NCBI RefSeq assembly: GCF_013280595.1
Contig: NZ_JAAATY010000015.1
Location: 156,949-220,948, forward strand
Direction of reading: 5' to 3'
Source of the DNA: Kibdelosporangium persicum
GTDB taxonomy: Bacteria; Actinomycetota; Actinomycetes; Mycobacteriales; Pseudonocardiaceae
Length of the DNA: 64,000 nucleotides
Numbering within the stretch: position 1 is the stretch's first letter; every line of letters begins with the position of its first letter. A program made the translations under genes and the position numbers. Below the pieces are notes generated by a model. The model had not been told where the DNA came from and made no database searches. It saw only the letters and a list, made by a program, of their open reading frames with translations. Of this stretch, positions 23,111 to 31,686 are shown one piece after another.

Positions 23111-25927
23111 ATGAGCGAAGAAGCGGTGCGGTTCGGCGTTCTCGGTCCGCTGCGGGTCTGGCGCGGCCGGCGGGAGCTGGATCTCGGCCCGCCCCGGCAA
23201 CGGCTGATCCTCGCGGTTTTGCTGGTCCGGCCCGGCGACATGGTCAGCGCCGACGATCTGGTCGACGTGCTGTGGGACAGCGCCGCGCCGGCCAGCGCGA
23301 AGAACCTGATCCACCGGTACGTCGGGGCGTTGCGCCGGGTGCTGGAGCCGGATCTGCCGCCTCGGGCCGCCGGGCGATGGCTGGTCCGGCAAGGGCCCGG
23401 ATACGTGCTGCGGGCCGGCAAGGACAGCACGGACATCGCCGCGTTCCGCGACCTGGTGGCCACGGCGAGGACCCAGAGCGACGCGGAGGCGTTGCCGACG
23501 TACTACCAGGCACTGGAGATGTGGAGCGGCGAATGCGCGGACGGCCTGGCGCTGACGCCCGCGGCTGAGGCCCTGTTCGCCTCGGTCAACAACGAGTTCA
23601 CAACCGCGGTCGCGGCCATGGCCGACGCCGCGTTCCGCGTCGGCCGCGCGCCCGAAGCACTTCGCGCCCTGCACTGGGTCAGCCCGCAGGTCCCGCTCAA
23701 CGAAGGGATTCAGGCCCGGCTGATGCTCGCGCTGGCCGCGTCCGGCAACCAGACGGAGGCGCTGCAGGTCTACCGTGCCACCACCGAACGCCTCGCCGAC
23801 GAGCTGGGCATCGATCCAGGCCAGGAACTGCGGGCGGCGTACGCCCAGGTACGGCAGCAGGTGGAGCAGCCCGGTGACGCGTTGGGAACGAGGCCCGCGC
23901 AGTTGCCGATGGACCTCTCCACGTTCGGCGGCAGACGGGCCGAACTGGACTATCTGCGATCTCTGCTGGAATCCGGCGACCCGCCGGTGACGATCGTCGC
24001 GATCGACGGCATGCCGGGCGCGGGCAAGACGACCACCGCGGTGCACCTCGCGCACGAGATCGTCGACCGGTACCCGGACGGCCAGCTCTACGTGAACCTG
24101 CGCGGCTTCGACCCCAGCGGACTCGCCGTTTCGCCGTCGACCGCGTTGGTCGGATTCCTGACCGCACTGGGGATACAGGGCGACCGCGTGCCGCCGGACG
24201 TCGCGTCACAGTCGGCGTTGTTCCGGACGTGCTTGGCGGGCAAGCGAATGCTCGTCGTGCTGGACAACGTGCGGGACCGCGAACAGGTTCTGCCGTTGCT
24301 GCCCGGGGCACCGAGCTGTCTGGTCATCGTGACCAGCCGCAACCGGATGACCGGCCTCGTCGCGATGGAAGGCGCCCGACCGTACACTTTGGACCCCGTG
24401 CCGGTCGAGGAGGCACGCGAGATCCTTGCCCTGCGGCTGGGTGCGCGCGGACGTTCGGACGCGGCGGTCGACACGATCGTGGACGTCTGCGGCGGTCTGC
24501 CCCTGGCGCTGGCCATGGTGGCCGCGCGGGCGGCGACCTACCCTGACCTGCCGCTCAGCGCGATCGCCGAGGAGCTCCACTCCGGACACAGCAACCTGGA
24601 CGCGCTCAGCCACGACGAAGCACGCGGAGTGCGTGCCGTGTTCTCGTGGTCCTACGAGGCTTTACGGCCGCAGGCGGCGTTGCTGTTCCGGTTGTTGTCC
24701 TGGCATTGGGGACCGGACATCTCGGTGCGCGCCTGCGCCAGTCTGCTGGGTGTTCCGCTGCGGGAGGCGCAGGCCTCGCTGGCCGAACTGAACCGGACCC
24801 GCTTGGTGACCGAGCACGTTCCAGGACGGTTCCTCATGCACGACCTGGTTCGCGCGTACGCCATGGAACTGAGCAGGGAACTGGACCCGGCTGAGGTTCG
24901 CGAGCAGGCCGTGCGCCGCGTCTTCGACTACTACGTGCACTCCGCGGTCGCGGCCAGCCTCCCGCTGATGCCCCACCGGCCCGTGCCGCTTGAGCCGCTG
25001 TCGCCGGGCGTCACACCTGAGCAGGGCTTCGACGACGCCTCGGCCTGCCAGTGGTTGGGCGCGGAGTACGCGGTGTTACGCACGTCGGTCGGTCAGGCGA
25101 TCGAACGCGGCGACGCGGGGACGGCCTGGCGGATGGCCTTGGCGTTGCAGATCTTCCAGCACTACATGGGATACCTGCGGGACTGGGCGAGCACGGCACG
25201 AGCCGCGCTCGAAGCGACCCGTGCCGCGGGGGACCAGCGCGGTCAGTTGTTCGCCGAACGCAGCCTGGCAGGCGCCTACTACATGTTGGGCGAGGGGCAG
25301 TCCGCGCTCCACCACCTGGGCAACATCCTCGAGTTGATCACCGCGGCCGGCCTGGCCGACGAGGAGAGCGCGTACGTCGAACGCAACATCGGCGAGGTGC
25401 TCTCCATGGGAGCCCTGGACATCGAGCCGGACTACCGGGCCGCGACCGAGCACTTCGAGCGTGCCCTGACGCTCTACCGGCGGATGGACCACCCGCAAGG
25501 CGTCGCGTACTGCCTGGAAGGCATGGCCGTCTGCGCGGTGAAGCTGGGCGCGGGCGAGCGCGGCATCGAGCTGCTCAACGCGGCGATTCCCTTACACCGC
25601 CGGATCAACGACCGTGTCGGCGAGGGCTACGCGTACGCGAAGCTGGCCGAGGCCTACCTCCAGCTCGGCCGGCTCGACGAGGCCGCGACCTGGCTGGACC
25701 AGGCGATCGACCTGCACAGCAAGGGCAACCACCGGCCGATGCAGATGGACGACCTGGTGCTGCTCGGCGACATCCGGATCGCCCAGGACGATCCGGACGG
25801 CGCGAGGGAGGCCTGGCAGAAGGCGCTGAGAGTGGCCGAGGAGCACGGCGTGCCCTACAGCGTGCCCGAGCTACAGGCCCGGCTGGCCGCCTTGGCGGGC
25901 GATCAGCAGCAGGTCAGCAGGCCTTGA
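23111..25927 (+). CDS. AfsR-type SARP-NB-ARC-TPR regulator
   Basis: About 938 residues. An OmpR-like winged helix (about 1-95, FGVLGPLRVWRGRRELDLG) is followed by a BTAD domain (about 100-245) and a STAND NTPase domain with Walker A GMPGAGKTTTA (about 298-308), VVLDNVRD and GGLPLALAMVAA. A C-terminal TPR array (about 600-930) ends the protein. Such proteins activate secondary-metabolite or developmental genes in response to ATP and bound partners. ATG 23111 is used because the DNA-binding domain starts directly after; earlier in-frame starts (GTG 23042 or 23057) cannot be excluded. No biosynthetic cluster is adjacent, so its targets are probably elsewhere. It overlaps the convergent dacB gene by 14 bp. 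Confidence 0.9.
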   Translation: MSEEAVRFGVLGPLRVWRGRRELDLGPPRQRLILAVLLVRPGDMVSADDLVDVLWDSAAPASAKNLIHRYVGALRRVLEPDLPPRAAGRWLVRQGPGYVLRAGKDSTDIAAFRDLVATARTQSDAEALPTYYQALEMWSGECADGLALTPAAEALFASVNNEFTTAVAAMADAAFRVGRAPEALRALHWVSPQVPLNEGIQARLMLALAASGNQTEALQVYRATTERLADELGIDPGQELRAAYAQVRQQVEQPGDALGTRPAQLPMDLSTFGGRRAELDYLRSLLESGDPPVTIVAIDGMPGAGKTTTAVHLAHEIVDRYPDGQLYVNLRGFDPSGLAVSPSTALVGFLTALGIQGDRVPPDVASQSALFRTCLAGKRMLVVLDNVRDREQVLPLLPGAPSCLVIVTSRNRMTGLVAMEGARPYTLDPVPVEEAREILALRLGARGRSDAAVDTIVDVCGGLPLALAMVAARAATYPDLPLSAIAEELHSGHSNLDALSHDEARGVRAVFSWSYEALRPQAALLFRLLSWHWGPDISVRACASLLGVPLREAQASLAELNRTRLVTEHVPGRFLMHDLVRAYAMELSRELDPAEVREQAVRRVFDYYVHSAVAASLPLMPHRPVPLEPLSPGVTPEQGFDDASACQWLGAEYAVLRTSVGQAIERGDAGTAWRMALALQIFQHYMGYLRDWASTARAALEATRAAGDQRGQLFAERSLAGAYYMLGEGQSALHHLGNILELITAAGLADEESAYVERNIGEVLSMGALDIEPDYRAATEHFERALTLYRRMDHPQGVAYCLEGMAVCAVKLGAGERGIELLNAAIPLHRRINDRVGEGYAYAKLAEAYLQLGRLDEAATWLDQAIDLHSKGNHRPMQMDDLVLLGDIRIAQDDPDGAREAWQKALRVAEEHGVPYSVPELQARLAALAGDQQQVSRP

Positions 25928-27437
25928 TCCAGCTGCACTCGACGTCAGCGGGAACGGCGGCGACAGGGAGTCGCGCTGTGCGTGCCGCTGTTGTCTCGTC
26001 GGCACGGTACTCGGCCAGCCGGACCGCGACGGCGTCCTCGACCGGTTTGGCCGTTCCGATGAAGTTGTTGCTCAGCATGGCGAACACGAGTGGCTGCCCG
26101 TCGGCGGACGTCACGTAGCCGGACAGTCCGCTGACGCCGGTCAGGGTGCCGGTTTTGGCGTGCACGTTGCCCGCGGCTGCCGTGCCCGCCATCCGGCTGC
26201 GCAGCGTTCCGCCGACGAGCCTGTCCGAGATCCCGGCGACCGGCAGTGAGTTGTACCAGGTGGTGAACCACGGCTTGGTCCGCACGGCGCGCAGCAGCGC
26301 GACCACTTGTTCCGGCGAGATCTGGTTGAACCGGGACAACCCCGACCCGTCAGCCAGATAGGCGGTGCTCGCGTCGATGCCAAGGCCGCTCAGCCGTTGC
26401 CCGAGCGCGGTAAGCCCGGCCTGCCAGGTCCCGGCGCCGGACACCGCGCGTCCCATGCTCTTGATCAGGATCTCGGCGTGCATGTTGTTGCTCAGCTTCA
26501 TGAACGGCACCAGCAACTCCGCCAACGGCATCGACTTGTGCTCGGCGACAAGCCGCGCGCCCGCGGGTGTGGCGCCGGTCTGCGTCGGCCCGGCGACGTG
26601 GACTCCGTGACGTTTCAGCGCTTCGCGGAACAACGCCGCCGCCAGGCCGGTGGGTTCCTTGACACTGGTCCATTTCCGCACCGGTGACGCCTGGTGCGGG
26701 ATGCTTCCGCTGACCCGTACGACGGCGGAACCGTGCTTGCGCTCGACCGCGATGGTGTTGGCGGTGCCCGGCGCACTGGTCACCGTGGCGTTCTCGATGG
26801 TGACGTACTTGTTGTCGGGCTGCATCGACACCACAGCGGCCTTGCCGGGCGAGCCGGGCTGGACCGCCACGATGACGCTCCCGGCGTCGTAGTCGGTGTC
26901 CGGGGAGACAGTCAGCGCGGACGTCTCGGCGCTGTAGTAGAAGGGCTCGTCGTCCCACGCCCAGCCCTTGCCGAGGCGGGTCGCGTCGAACCAGGTGTCG
27001 TCGGCGATCAGCTTGCCCGGAAGGGTCTGGACGCCGCTGGCGGCGACGTTCGCGGCAAGGGCGTCGTAGTCGGCCGCGAGCACGGTCGGGTCGCCCGTGC
27101 CCTTCAGGTAGAGGTCCCCGCCGGACTCCAGCACGGACGTGGTGAACCGGTGATCAGGACCGAGCACGTCAAGCGCCGCGGCGGAGGTGAGCAGCTTCAT
27201 GTTCGACGCCGGCTGGCGCCTGGCCTCGGCGTTGGAGCTGAACAGAACCTGCCCCGTGTCGGCTTTGCGTACCACGAGACCCACGGTCGCGCCGCGCAGG
27301 CTGGGGTCGTGCACGAGTGCGTTCAGGTCCGTCACCAGCTTGCTGTCCGCCTGCGCGGAGCCCGACGCCGGTAATCCGGCCAGCAGCACTGCGGCTGTCG
27401 CCAGGCCACACCCCACGAGCACCCTGTTGCGGGTCAT
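25914..27437 (-). CDS. dacB: D-alanyl-D-alanine carboxypeptidase/endopeptidase (PBP4, peptidase S13)
   Basis: 507 residues with a Sec signal peptide (MTRNRVLVGCGLATAAVLLAG, cleavage near AQA-DS). Catalytic motifs are complete: SNMK (Ser about 78), SNN in MKLSNNMHAEIL, and HAKTGTLTG. S13 enzymes trim or cut peptidoglycan stem peptides outside the membrane. ATG 27437 has GGAG upstream, and in-frame codons to 27491 precede a poor leader. The C-terminal tail contains two cysteines (VECSWIKAC) and overlaps the 3' end of the afsR-like gene by 14 bp. Confidence 0.92.
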   Translation of the reverse strand: MTRNRVLVGCGLATAAVLLAGLPASGSAQADSKLVTDLNALVHDPSLRGATVGLVVRKADTGQVLFSSNAEARRQPASNMKLLTSAAALDVLGPDHRFTTSVLESGGDLYLKGTGDPTVLAADYDALAANVAASGVQTLPGKLIADDTWFDATRLGKGWAWDDEPFYYSAETSALTVSPDTDYDAGSVIVAVQPGSPGKAAVVSMQPDNKYVTIENATVTSAPGTANTIAVERKHGSAVVRVSGSIPHQASPVRKWTSVKEPTGLAAALFREALKRHGVHVAGPTQTGATPAGARLVAEHKSMPLAELLVPFMKLSNNMHAEILIKSMGRAVSGAGTWQAGLTALGQRLSGLGIDASTAYLADGSGLSRFNQISPEQVVALLRAVRTKPWFTTWYNSLPVAGISDRLVGGTLRSRMAGTAAAGNVHAKTGTLTGVSGLSGYVTSADGQPLVFAMLSNNFIGTAKPVEDAVAVRLAEYRADETTAARTARLPVAAVPADVECSWIKAC

Positions 27438-27550
27438 CGACACTCCGAACGAAGAGGAACAATTCCGGGCTGGATCGCACACCTTACTCACGGTGTCGTC
27501 GGACGCCAGGTCGACAGCCGCAACCGGCGTGATGGCCTTCCTGCTCGGGA

Positions 27551-27596
27551 CTCGTGAGTGGAAAACCGTGTTCTAACCCCGATAACCACTCACGAG
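27551..27596. repeat. Dispersed palindromic element, copy 3 (degenerate, reverse core)
   Basis: Arms CTCGTGAGTGG and CCACTCACGAG with core GTGTTCTAACCCCGATAA. The left arm has drifted (GAAAACC in place of TTTATCC). It lies between two same-strand genes, 18 bp beyond the stop of the PGRP gene. Confidence 0.8.
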
Positions 27597-27614
27597 CCCT
27601 GAGCTGGGGAAGGG

Positions 27615-28478
27615 CTAGGACTCGTGGGCGAACCGGCCGGCTAAGGTCGAGTAGAGCTTGCGCGCCGTGGCTTCGGACAGCCCGTTGAGCAACAGTTCGG
27701 TCTGCTCGTCGGTCAGGTCGACCTGAGTCGCGTCCCTCCCGATGGCGGCCAGCAACGTGGCCTGGTCGGTCGTCAGGCTCCCCGCCATCGAATCCAGTTT
27801 GGCGTTGGTGACGGCCGTGTTGTTCGCGGCGATCCAGGCGGCGTAGTTGGTCCACATCACCCAGTCCCGGGCCTGGATCGTGGTGACTTTGCCGTCCGGG
27901 GCGGTGAACGTGAGGTTCTCGGTCCAGGACAAGTCGTCCTCCTCGGTGATCGCGGTGATCGGTGGCCCCGCCGCCAGCGAGTTGATCAGTCCGATGGCGG
28001 CGTACGCGTGCTGCCCCGGGCAGCTGGTGGCCTTCACGTCCCGGTGGCCGCCGTTGAGCCGCGCGTGCCTGATCCAGCCGTGGCGTTGGGCTTCCTGCAA
28101 TACCCATGCCGCAGCCTGGATCTGGGCGTTGGTGGGACGCTGCACGTCGTAGTTGCCGATGAAACAGATCGCCCGGGCGATCGAGTTGCGGCCGCCGGTG
28201 TGCGCGCCGAGCCTGCCGACGGAATGGCCTTCGAAGATCAGCCCGGATGGCGTGATCGCCCATGTGTAGGAGATGCCTCTGCCGAACCGTTGCTCGCCGA
28301 CGGCCTCCAGTGCGCGGACCGCCGCGTAGTCGTCGTCGAACGGCGCCACCACGTCGGGTGCGATCGTGACCGAGTGGTGCAGCCACATCTCCGACGCGGG
28401 CAGCGGGGCCGAGCCGCTGCCGTTGTCGTGTGCCGCGCCCCATTCTCCGCGAAGGATGATGCGCGGTGTTCTGGCCAT
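27615..28478 (-). CDS. PGRP/N-acetylmuramoyl-L-alanine amidase-like protein, no signal peptide
   Basis: 287 residues. Residues 1-175 are a peptidoglycan-recognition/amidase domain with Zn ligands in LHHSVT, GGHRDVKATSCPG and neighbours, plus YTWAITPSGLIFEGH and AICFIGNYDVQ. Residues 190-287 form a separate helical C-terminal part. The amidase would cut the MurNAc-L-Ala bond. There is no signal peptide, which is usual for phage endolysins and unusual for a housekeeping secreted amidase. The C-terminal part (LTFTAPDGKVTTIQARDW) recalls phage or prophage lysin contexts, but no other phage gene is nearby. It could be a leftover or domesticated lysin. Confidence 0.82.
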   Translation of the reverse strand: MARTPRIILRGEWGAAHDNGSGSAPLPASEMWLHHSVTIAPDVVAPFDDDYAAVRALEAVGEQRFGRGISYTWAITPSGLIFEGHSVGRLGAHTGGRNSIARAICFIGNYDVQRPTNAQIQAAAWVLQEAQRHGWIRHARLNGGHRDVKATSCPGQHAYAAIGLINSLAAGPPITAITEEDDLSWTENLTFTAPDGKVTTIQARDWVMWTNYAAWIAANNTAVTNAKLDSMAGSLTTDQATLLAAIGRDATQVDLTDEQTELLLNGLSEATARKLYSTLAGRFAHES

Positions 28479-28594
28479 GCTTCACCTCGCTGATCGTCGA
28501 CCAGTCGGTTACCCGCGGCAGGCGTTGCTCTAAAACACGTATCGGCCGGTCCGCCGGTTCACTTGACCGGATTACCCCAGTTGGCCGTACGCCC

Positions 28595-28642
28595 CCTCGT
28601 GAGTGTTTATCAGGGTTAGAACACCGATAAACACTCACGAGG
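28595..28642. repeat. Dispersed palindromic element, copy 4 (forward core)
   Basis: CCTCGTGAGTGTTTATC and GATAAACACTCACGAGG arms with core AGGGTTAGAACACC. It is identical over its whole length to copy 5 at 46154. It lies between the divergent PGRP and methyltransferase genes. Confidence 0.92.
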
Positions 28643-28705
28643 AGTCGCGGCCAGGGACGTGTGCCGCGCGGGGATCGTCGGCCGCGCGCGGGCACACTGT
28701 CACCC

Positions 28706-29494
28706 ATGGCCGACCACAACGAGGCGATCCGCGCTCAGTTCCGGATCCAGGCCGCGACCTTCGACGACACCGGGTTCGCGGTGGCCGGGCTCGACTGGAT
28801 CGTCACCGGGCTCGAACCGTCACCGACGGACATGGTGCTCGACGTCGCCGCGGGTGCCGCGCACGTGGGCCGCGCGCTGGCTCCGCACGTGGCCCACGTG
28901 AGCGCCCTCGACCTCACGCCCGAGATGCTGCACCAGGGACAACGCCTGGCCGTCGGCGCGGGGCTGCGCAACATCGCCTTCCTGACCGGTGACGCGGTCG
29001 CGCTGCCGTGGCTGGACGGCCAGTTCGACCTCACCGTGTGCCGGCTGGCCCTGCATCAGGTCGCCGATCCCGGGGCGGTCGTGCGCGAAATGGTCAGGGT
29101 GACCCGGCCGGGCGGGCGGATCGGCGTGATCGACCTGACAGCGGTGGACGATCCGGCTGCTGCCGCCGAGGCCGACCGGATTGAGCGCCTCCGTGACCCG
29201 AGCCACGCGACAACCCTGACGGCGCAACAGATTCACGACCTGCTTGGCCGATCCGGCGCTGAGGTCACGTCGGTGACGGCGCACGATCAACCTGTTGAGG
29301 TCGAAGACTGGATGGAACGCACACGCACCGAACCGGTTGTCCGCGACGTCATCCGGGCACGCTTCGACGAGGAGTTGCGCGGCGGGCGGCCCAGCGGCCT
29401 GCGTCCGTTCCGCGACGACACCGATGCGCTCTGGCTGACCCACACCTGGACCATGACTGTCGGGCGCAAGACATCGGACGGATCACCGGCGTGA
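28706..29494 (+). CDS. Class I SAM-dependent methyltransferase (UbiE/type 11-like)
   Basis: About 262 residues. The SAM-binding motif I is VLDVAAGAAHVG, followed by ALDLTPEM, TGDAVALPWLDGQFDLTVCR and VTRPGGRIGVID. It transfers a methyl group from S-adenosylmethionine to a small-molecule substrate that cannot be identified from sequence. ATG 28706 is the start of the domain; upstream in-frame codons to 28661 run towards the palindromic element. It ends 14 bp before the NACHT gene on the same strand, so the two may share a transcript. Confidence 0.85.
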   Translation: MADHNEAIRAQFRIQAATFDDTGFAVAGLDWIVTGLEPSPTDMVLDVAAGAAHVGRALAPHVAHVSALDLTPEMLHQGQRLAVGAGLRNIAFLTGDAVALPWLDGQFDLTVCRLALHQVADPGAVVREMVRVTRPGGRIGVIDLTAVDDPAAAAEADRIERLRDPSHATTLTAQQIHDLLGRSGAEVTSVTAHDQPVEVEDWMERTRTEPVVRDVIRARFDEELRGGRPSGLRPFRDDTDALWLTHTWTMTVGRKTSDGSPA

Positions 29495-29508
29495 GACGAT
29501 GACCCGTC

Positions 29509-31581
29509 ATGGGGAGGTCTCAGACGCGGGCCGTTGTCCTCGGCGTCGTCTGCGTGGGGTTGCTCGGCGTCGTGACGAATGTCGCCACGGGTGCGTTGCC
29601 TGAATCGTGGAATCCGTACTTGTGGATCGCGTGGCCACTGCTCCTGGTGGTGCTCGGCGTGCTCGTGACGATGGAGATCAGGCGGGTTCGTCCCGAACAG
29701 AACCACCTGCACTCCAGTCCCCGGTCTCGGGAGTTGTTGATCGACCGGGTGCGGCGCTACTGGATCCGTGGCGTTCTGGACGGATCGCTCTACCAGAAGG
29801 CCCGCATCGAACTGGGGCTTCAGCTGAGGATCGACGCGCCGCATCCCTGGCAGGCCCTGGTGGCGCGACCCGGAAGTACCGCACGGGCCGTTCCGCCGGG
29901 AACGAGCGTCACCACCGTCTTCGACGAACTCGACCAGCTCATGCTGATCCGTGGCGCGCCCGGTGCCGGCAAGACCACGATGCTGCTGGAGCTGGTTCGC
30001 GACCTCCTGCAACGCGCGACTGACGACGCCCGGCATCCGATCCCGGTGGTGCTGCCCTTGTCGACGTGGGCACTGACCCGTGAGCCGCTGGGCGAGTGGA
30101 TCGTGCGCGAACTGGCCGGGCAGTATGAGATCCCCCGCGCGGACGTGGTCCAGTGGCTGGCGACCGACCAGGTGATGCCGATGCTGGACGGGCTGGACGA
30201 GGTCGCGGCCGAACACCAGGACGCGTGCGTCGAGGCGATCAACAAGTTCCGGGCGGACCGTGGGACCACGCGGCTGGTCGTGACGTGTCGCAGTGAGGAC
30301 TACGAGCGGATGAAGCGGCCGCTTCGGACGTACGGCACGCTCACCATCCAGCCGCTGACTCGTGACCAGGTGCGGGAGTTCCTGGAGACGACCGGCCCGC
30401 AGCTGGCGGCCGTGCGGCTGGCGCTGAGCCAGGATCCCGTGCTGTGGGAGCTGCTCGAATCGCCGTTGAACCTGAGCATCATGGTGCTGGCGTACGGCGG
30501 CGTGAAGGAAGGCAGCATCCAGACCGGCGGCACGGTGGCCGAACAGCGTGAACGGATGCTGGCGACATACGTGCGAACCATGCTGCGCCGTCGTTCCCAC
30601 GTCAGGTTCCGGCCTCGGCGGACCGCGCGGCGGATGGCCTACCTCGCCGCACAGCTCAGCGGAAACGACCAGACCGTGTTCACGTTCGACCAGTTCAACG
30701 AGTTCAGCGTGCCGTTCAGGGGAGCCCCGCTCGGTACGGCCGGTTCGCTCCTGCTGCTCGCCGGTGCCCCGCTGGCCGGGGCCGGCTATCTGACGCTGGG
30801 TTTCCCGGGCCTCGTGCTGGGTGCCGCGGCGGCCCTCGCGTTCGCCCTCGGCGCCGGGCTCGAACTGATCGACAAGATCGACGCGTTCTGGTTCAGGGAC
30901 CCCTCGAAGCTCAGCGAGATGTCTCATCTGCTGTCCGGGAGGTTCTCCAGCGACGACGTGTTCTCGTACCACGAGATGCGTGGGATAACGGCCATTGTGG
31001 CTGGTGCGGGCAGCGGGCTTCTGTTCGGGTTGAGCCGTGAACTGGACATATGGGCGACTGCGGCCTACGGGCTCAGCGTGGCGGTCGCCGTGGTGATCGT
31101 CGGCTGGGTCTGTGAGGGCTTCACCATGGGCCTGATCTATCTGCAGTCGCGGGACACCCATCATGAGCTACCCACCTCACGGGCACGTACCATCGCGAGG
31201 CGAGGTCTGGTCATCGCGCTGGGAGTCGCCGTGCTTGCCGCACTGGTGCCGACGATCCTCGTGGGGCTGACGGAAGACCTGGCCGCGGGAGTGACCTATG
31301 GCGGGTTGTTGGCCGTGTGCGCGGGCGTGTACACGTTCCTGTGGCTCGGCGGGTATCTGATCGCCGAACAGGTGGTCATCCGGGTGATGTTGCATCTGTC
31401 CAAGGTGTTCCCCTTGCCCGGCCGGCCCTTCCTGCACTACGCGACCCAGTGCTTGTTCCTGCGCCGCGTCGGTGACTCGTACATGTTCCACCACCTGTCC
31501 CTGCAGGAGTACTTCGCCGGCATGTGGCCGAGCCAGCACCAGATGCGTGACATGGTCGACGAGAGGCTGCCAGGGCTCTGA
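29509..31581 (+). CDS. Membrane-anchored NACHT-domain STAND NTPase
   Basis: 690 residues. Two N-terminal TM helices (about 9-24 and 38-55) lead to a linker and a NACHT NTPase: Walker A GAPGAGKTT (149-157), Walker B with extra acidic residues MLDGLDEV, and sensor-1 LVVTCRSEDYERM. A block of about six to seven TM helices follows (about 410-620). The C-terminus carries FLRRVGDSYMFHHLSLQEYFAG, the motif that in NACHT proteins closes the winged-helix region. STAND NTPases switch on ligand binding, and several bacterial NACHT proteins defend against phage. There is no LRR, TPR or nuclease effector here, so the membrane block may be the effector. Defence is an inference. Confidence 0.85.
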   Translation: MGRSQTRAVVLGVVCVGLLGVVTNVATGALPESWNPYLWIAWPLLLVVLGVLVTMEIRRVRPEQNHLHSSPRSRELLIDRVRRYWIRGVLDGSLYQKARIELGLQLRIDAPHPWQALVARPGSTARAVPPGTSVTTVFDELDQLMLIRGAPGAGKTTMLLELVRDLLQRATDDARHPIPVVLPLSTWALTREPLGEWIVRELAGQYEIPRADVVQWLATDQVMPMLDGLDEVAAEHQDACVEAINKFRADRGTTRLVVTCRSEDYERMKRPLRTYGTLTIQPLTRDQVREFLETTGPQLAAVRLALSQDPVLWELLESPLNLSIMVLAYGGVKEGSIQTGGTVAEQRERMLATYVRTMLRRRSHVRFRPRRTARRMAYLAAQLSGNDQTVFTFDQFNEFSVPFRGAPLGTAGSLLLLAGAPLAGAGYLTLGFPGLVLGAAAALAFALGAGLELIDKIDAFWFRDPSKLSEMSHLLSGRFSSDDVFSYHEMRGITAIVAGAGSGLLFGLSRELDIWATAAYGLSVAVAVVIVGWVCEGFTMGLIYLQSRDTHHELPTSRARTIARRGLVIALGVAVLAALVPTILVGLTEDLAAGVTYGGLLAVCAGVYTFLWLGGYLIAEQVVIRVMLHLSKVFPLPGRPFLHYATQCLFLRRVGDSYMFHHLSLQEYFAGMWPSQHQMRDMVDERLPGL

Positions 31582-31686
31582 TCGAGTTGCGTGGATCACG
31601 CCCCGGGTATCGGAAGCAACGTTACGGGGTACTCGCGCATCTGTATCCATGGGGAAAGACGGAGATCATCGGGATTGGGGTTTCGT

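Noticed and set aside
23042..25927. AfsR-like gene as part of a local antibiotic cluster
   Set aside because: No synthase, tailoring or resistance gene surrounds it; neighbours are an aldehyde dehydrogenase and cell-wall genes.
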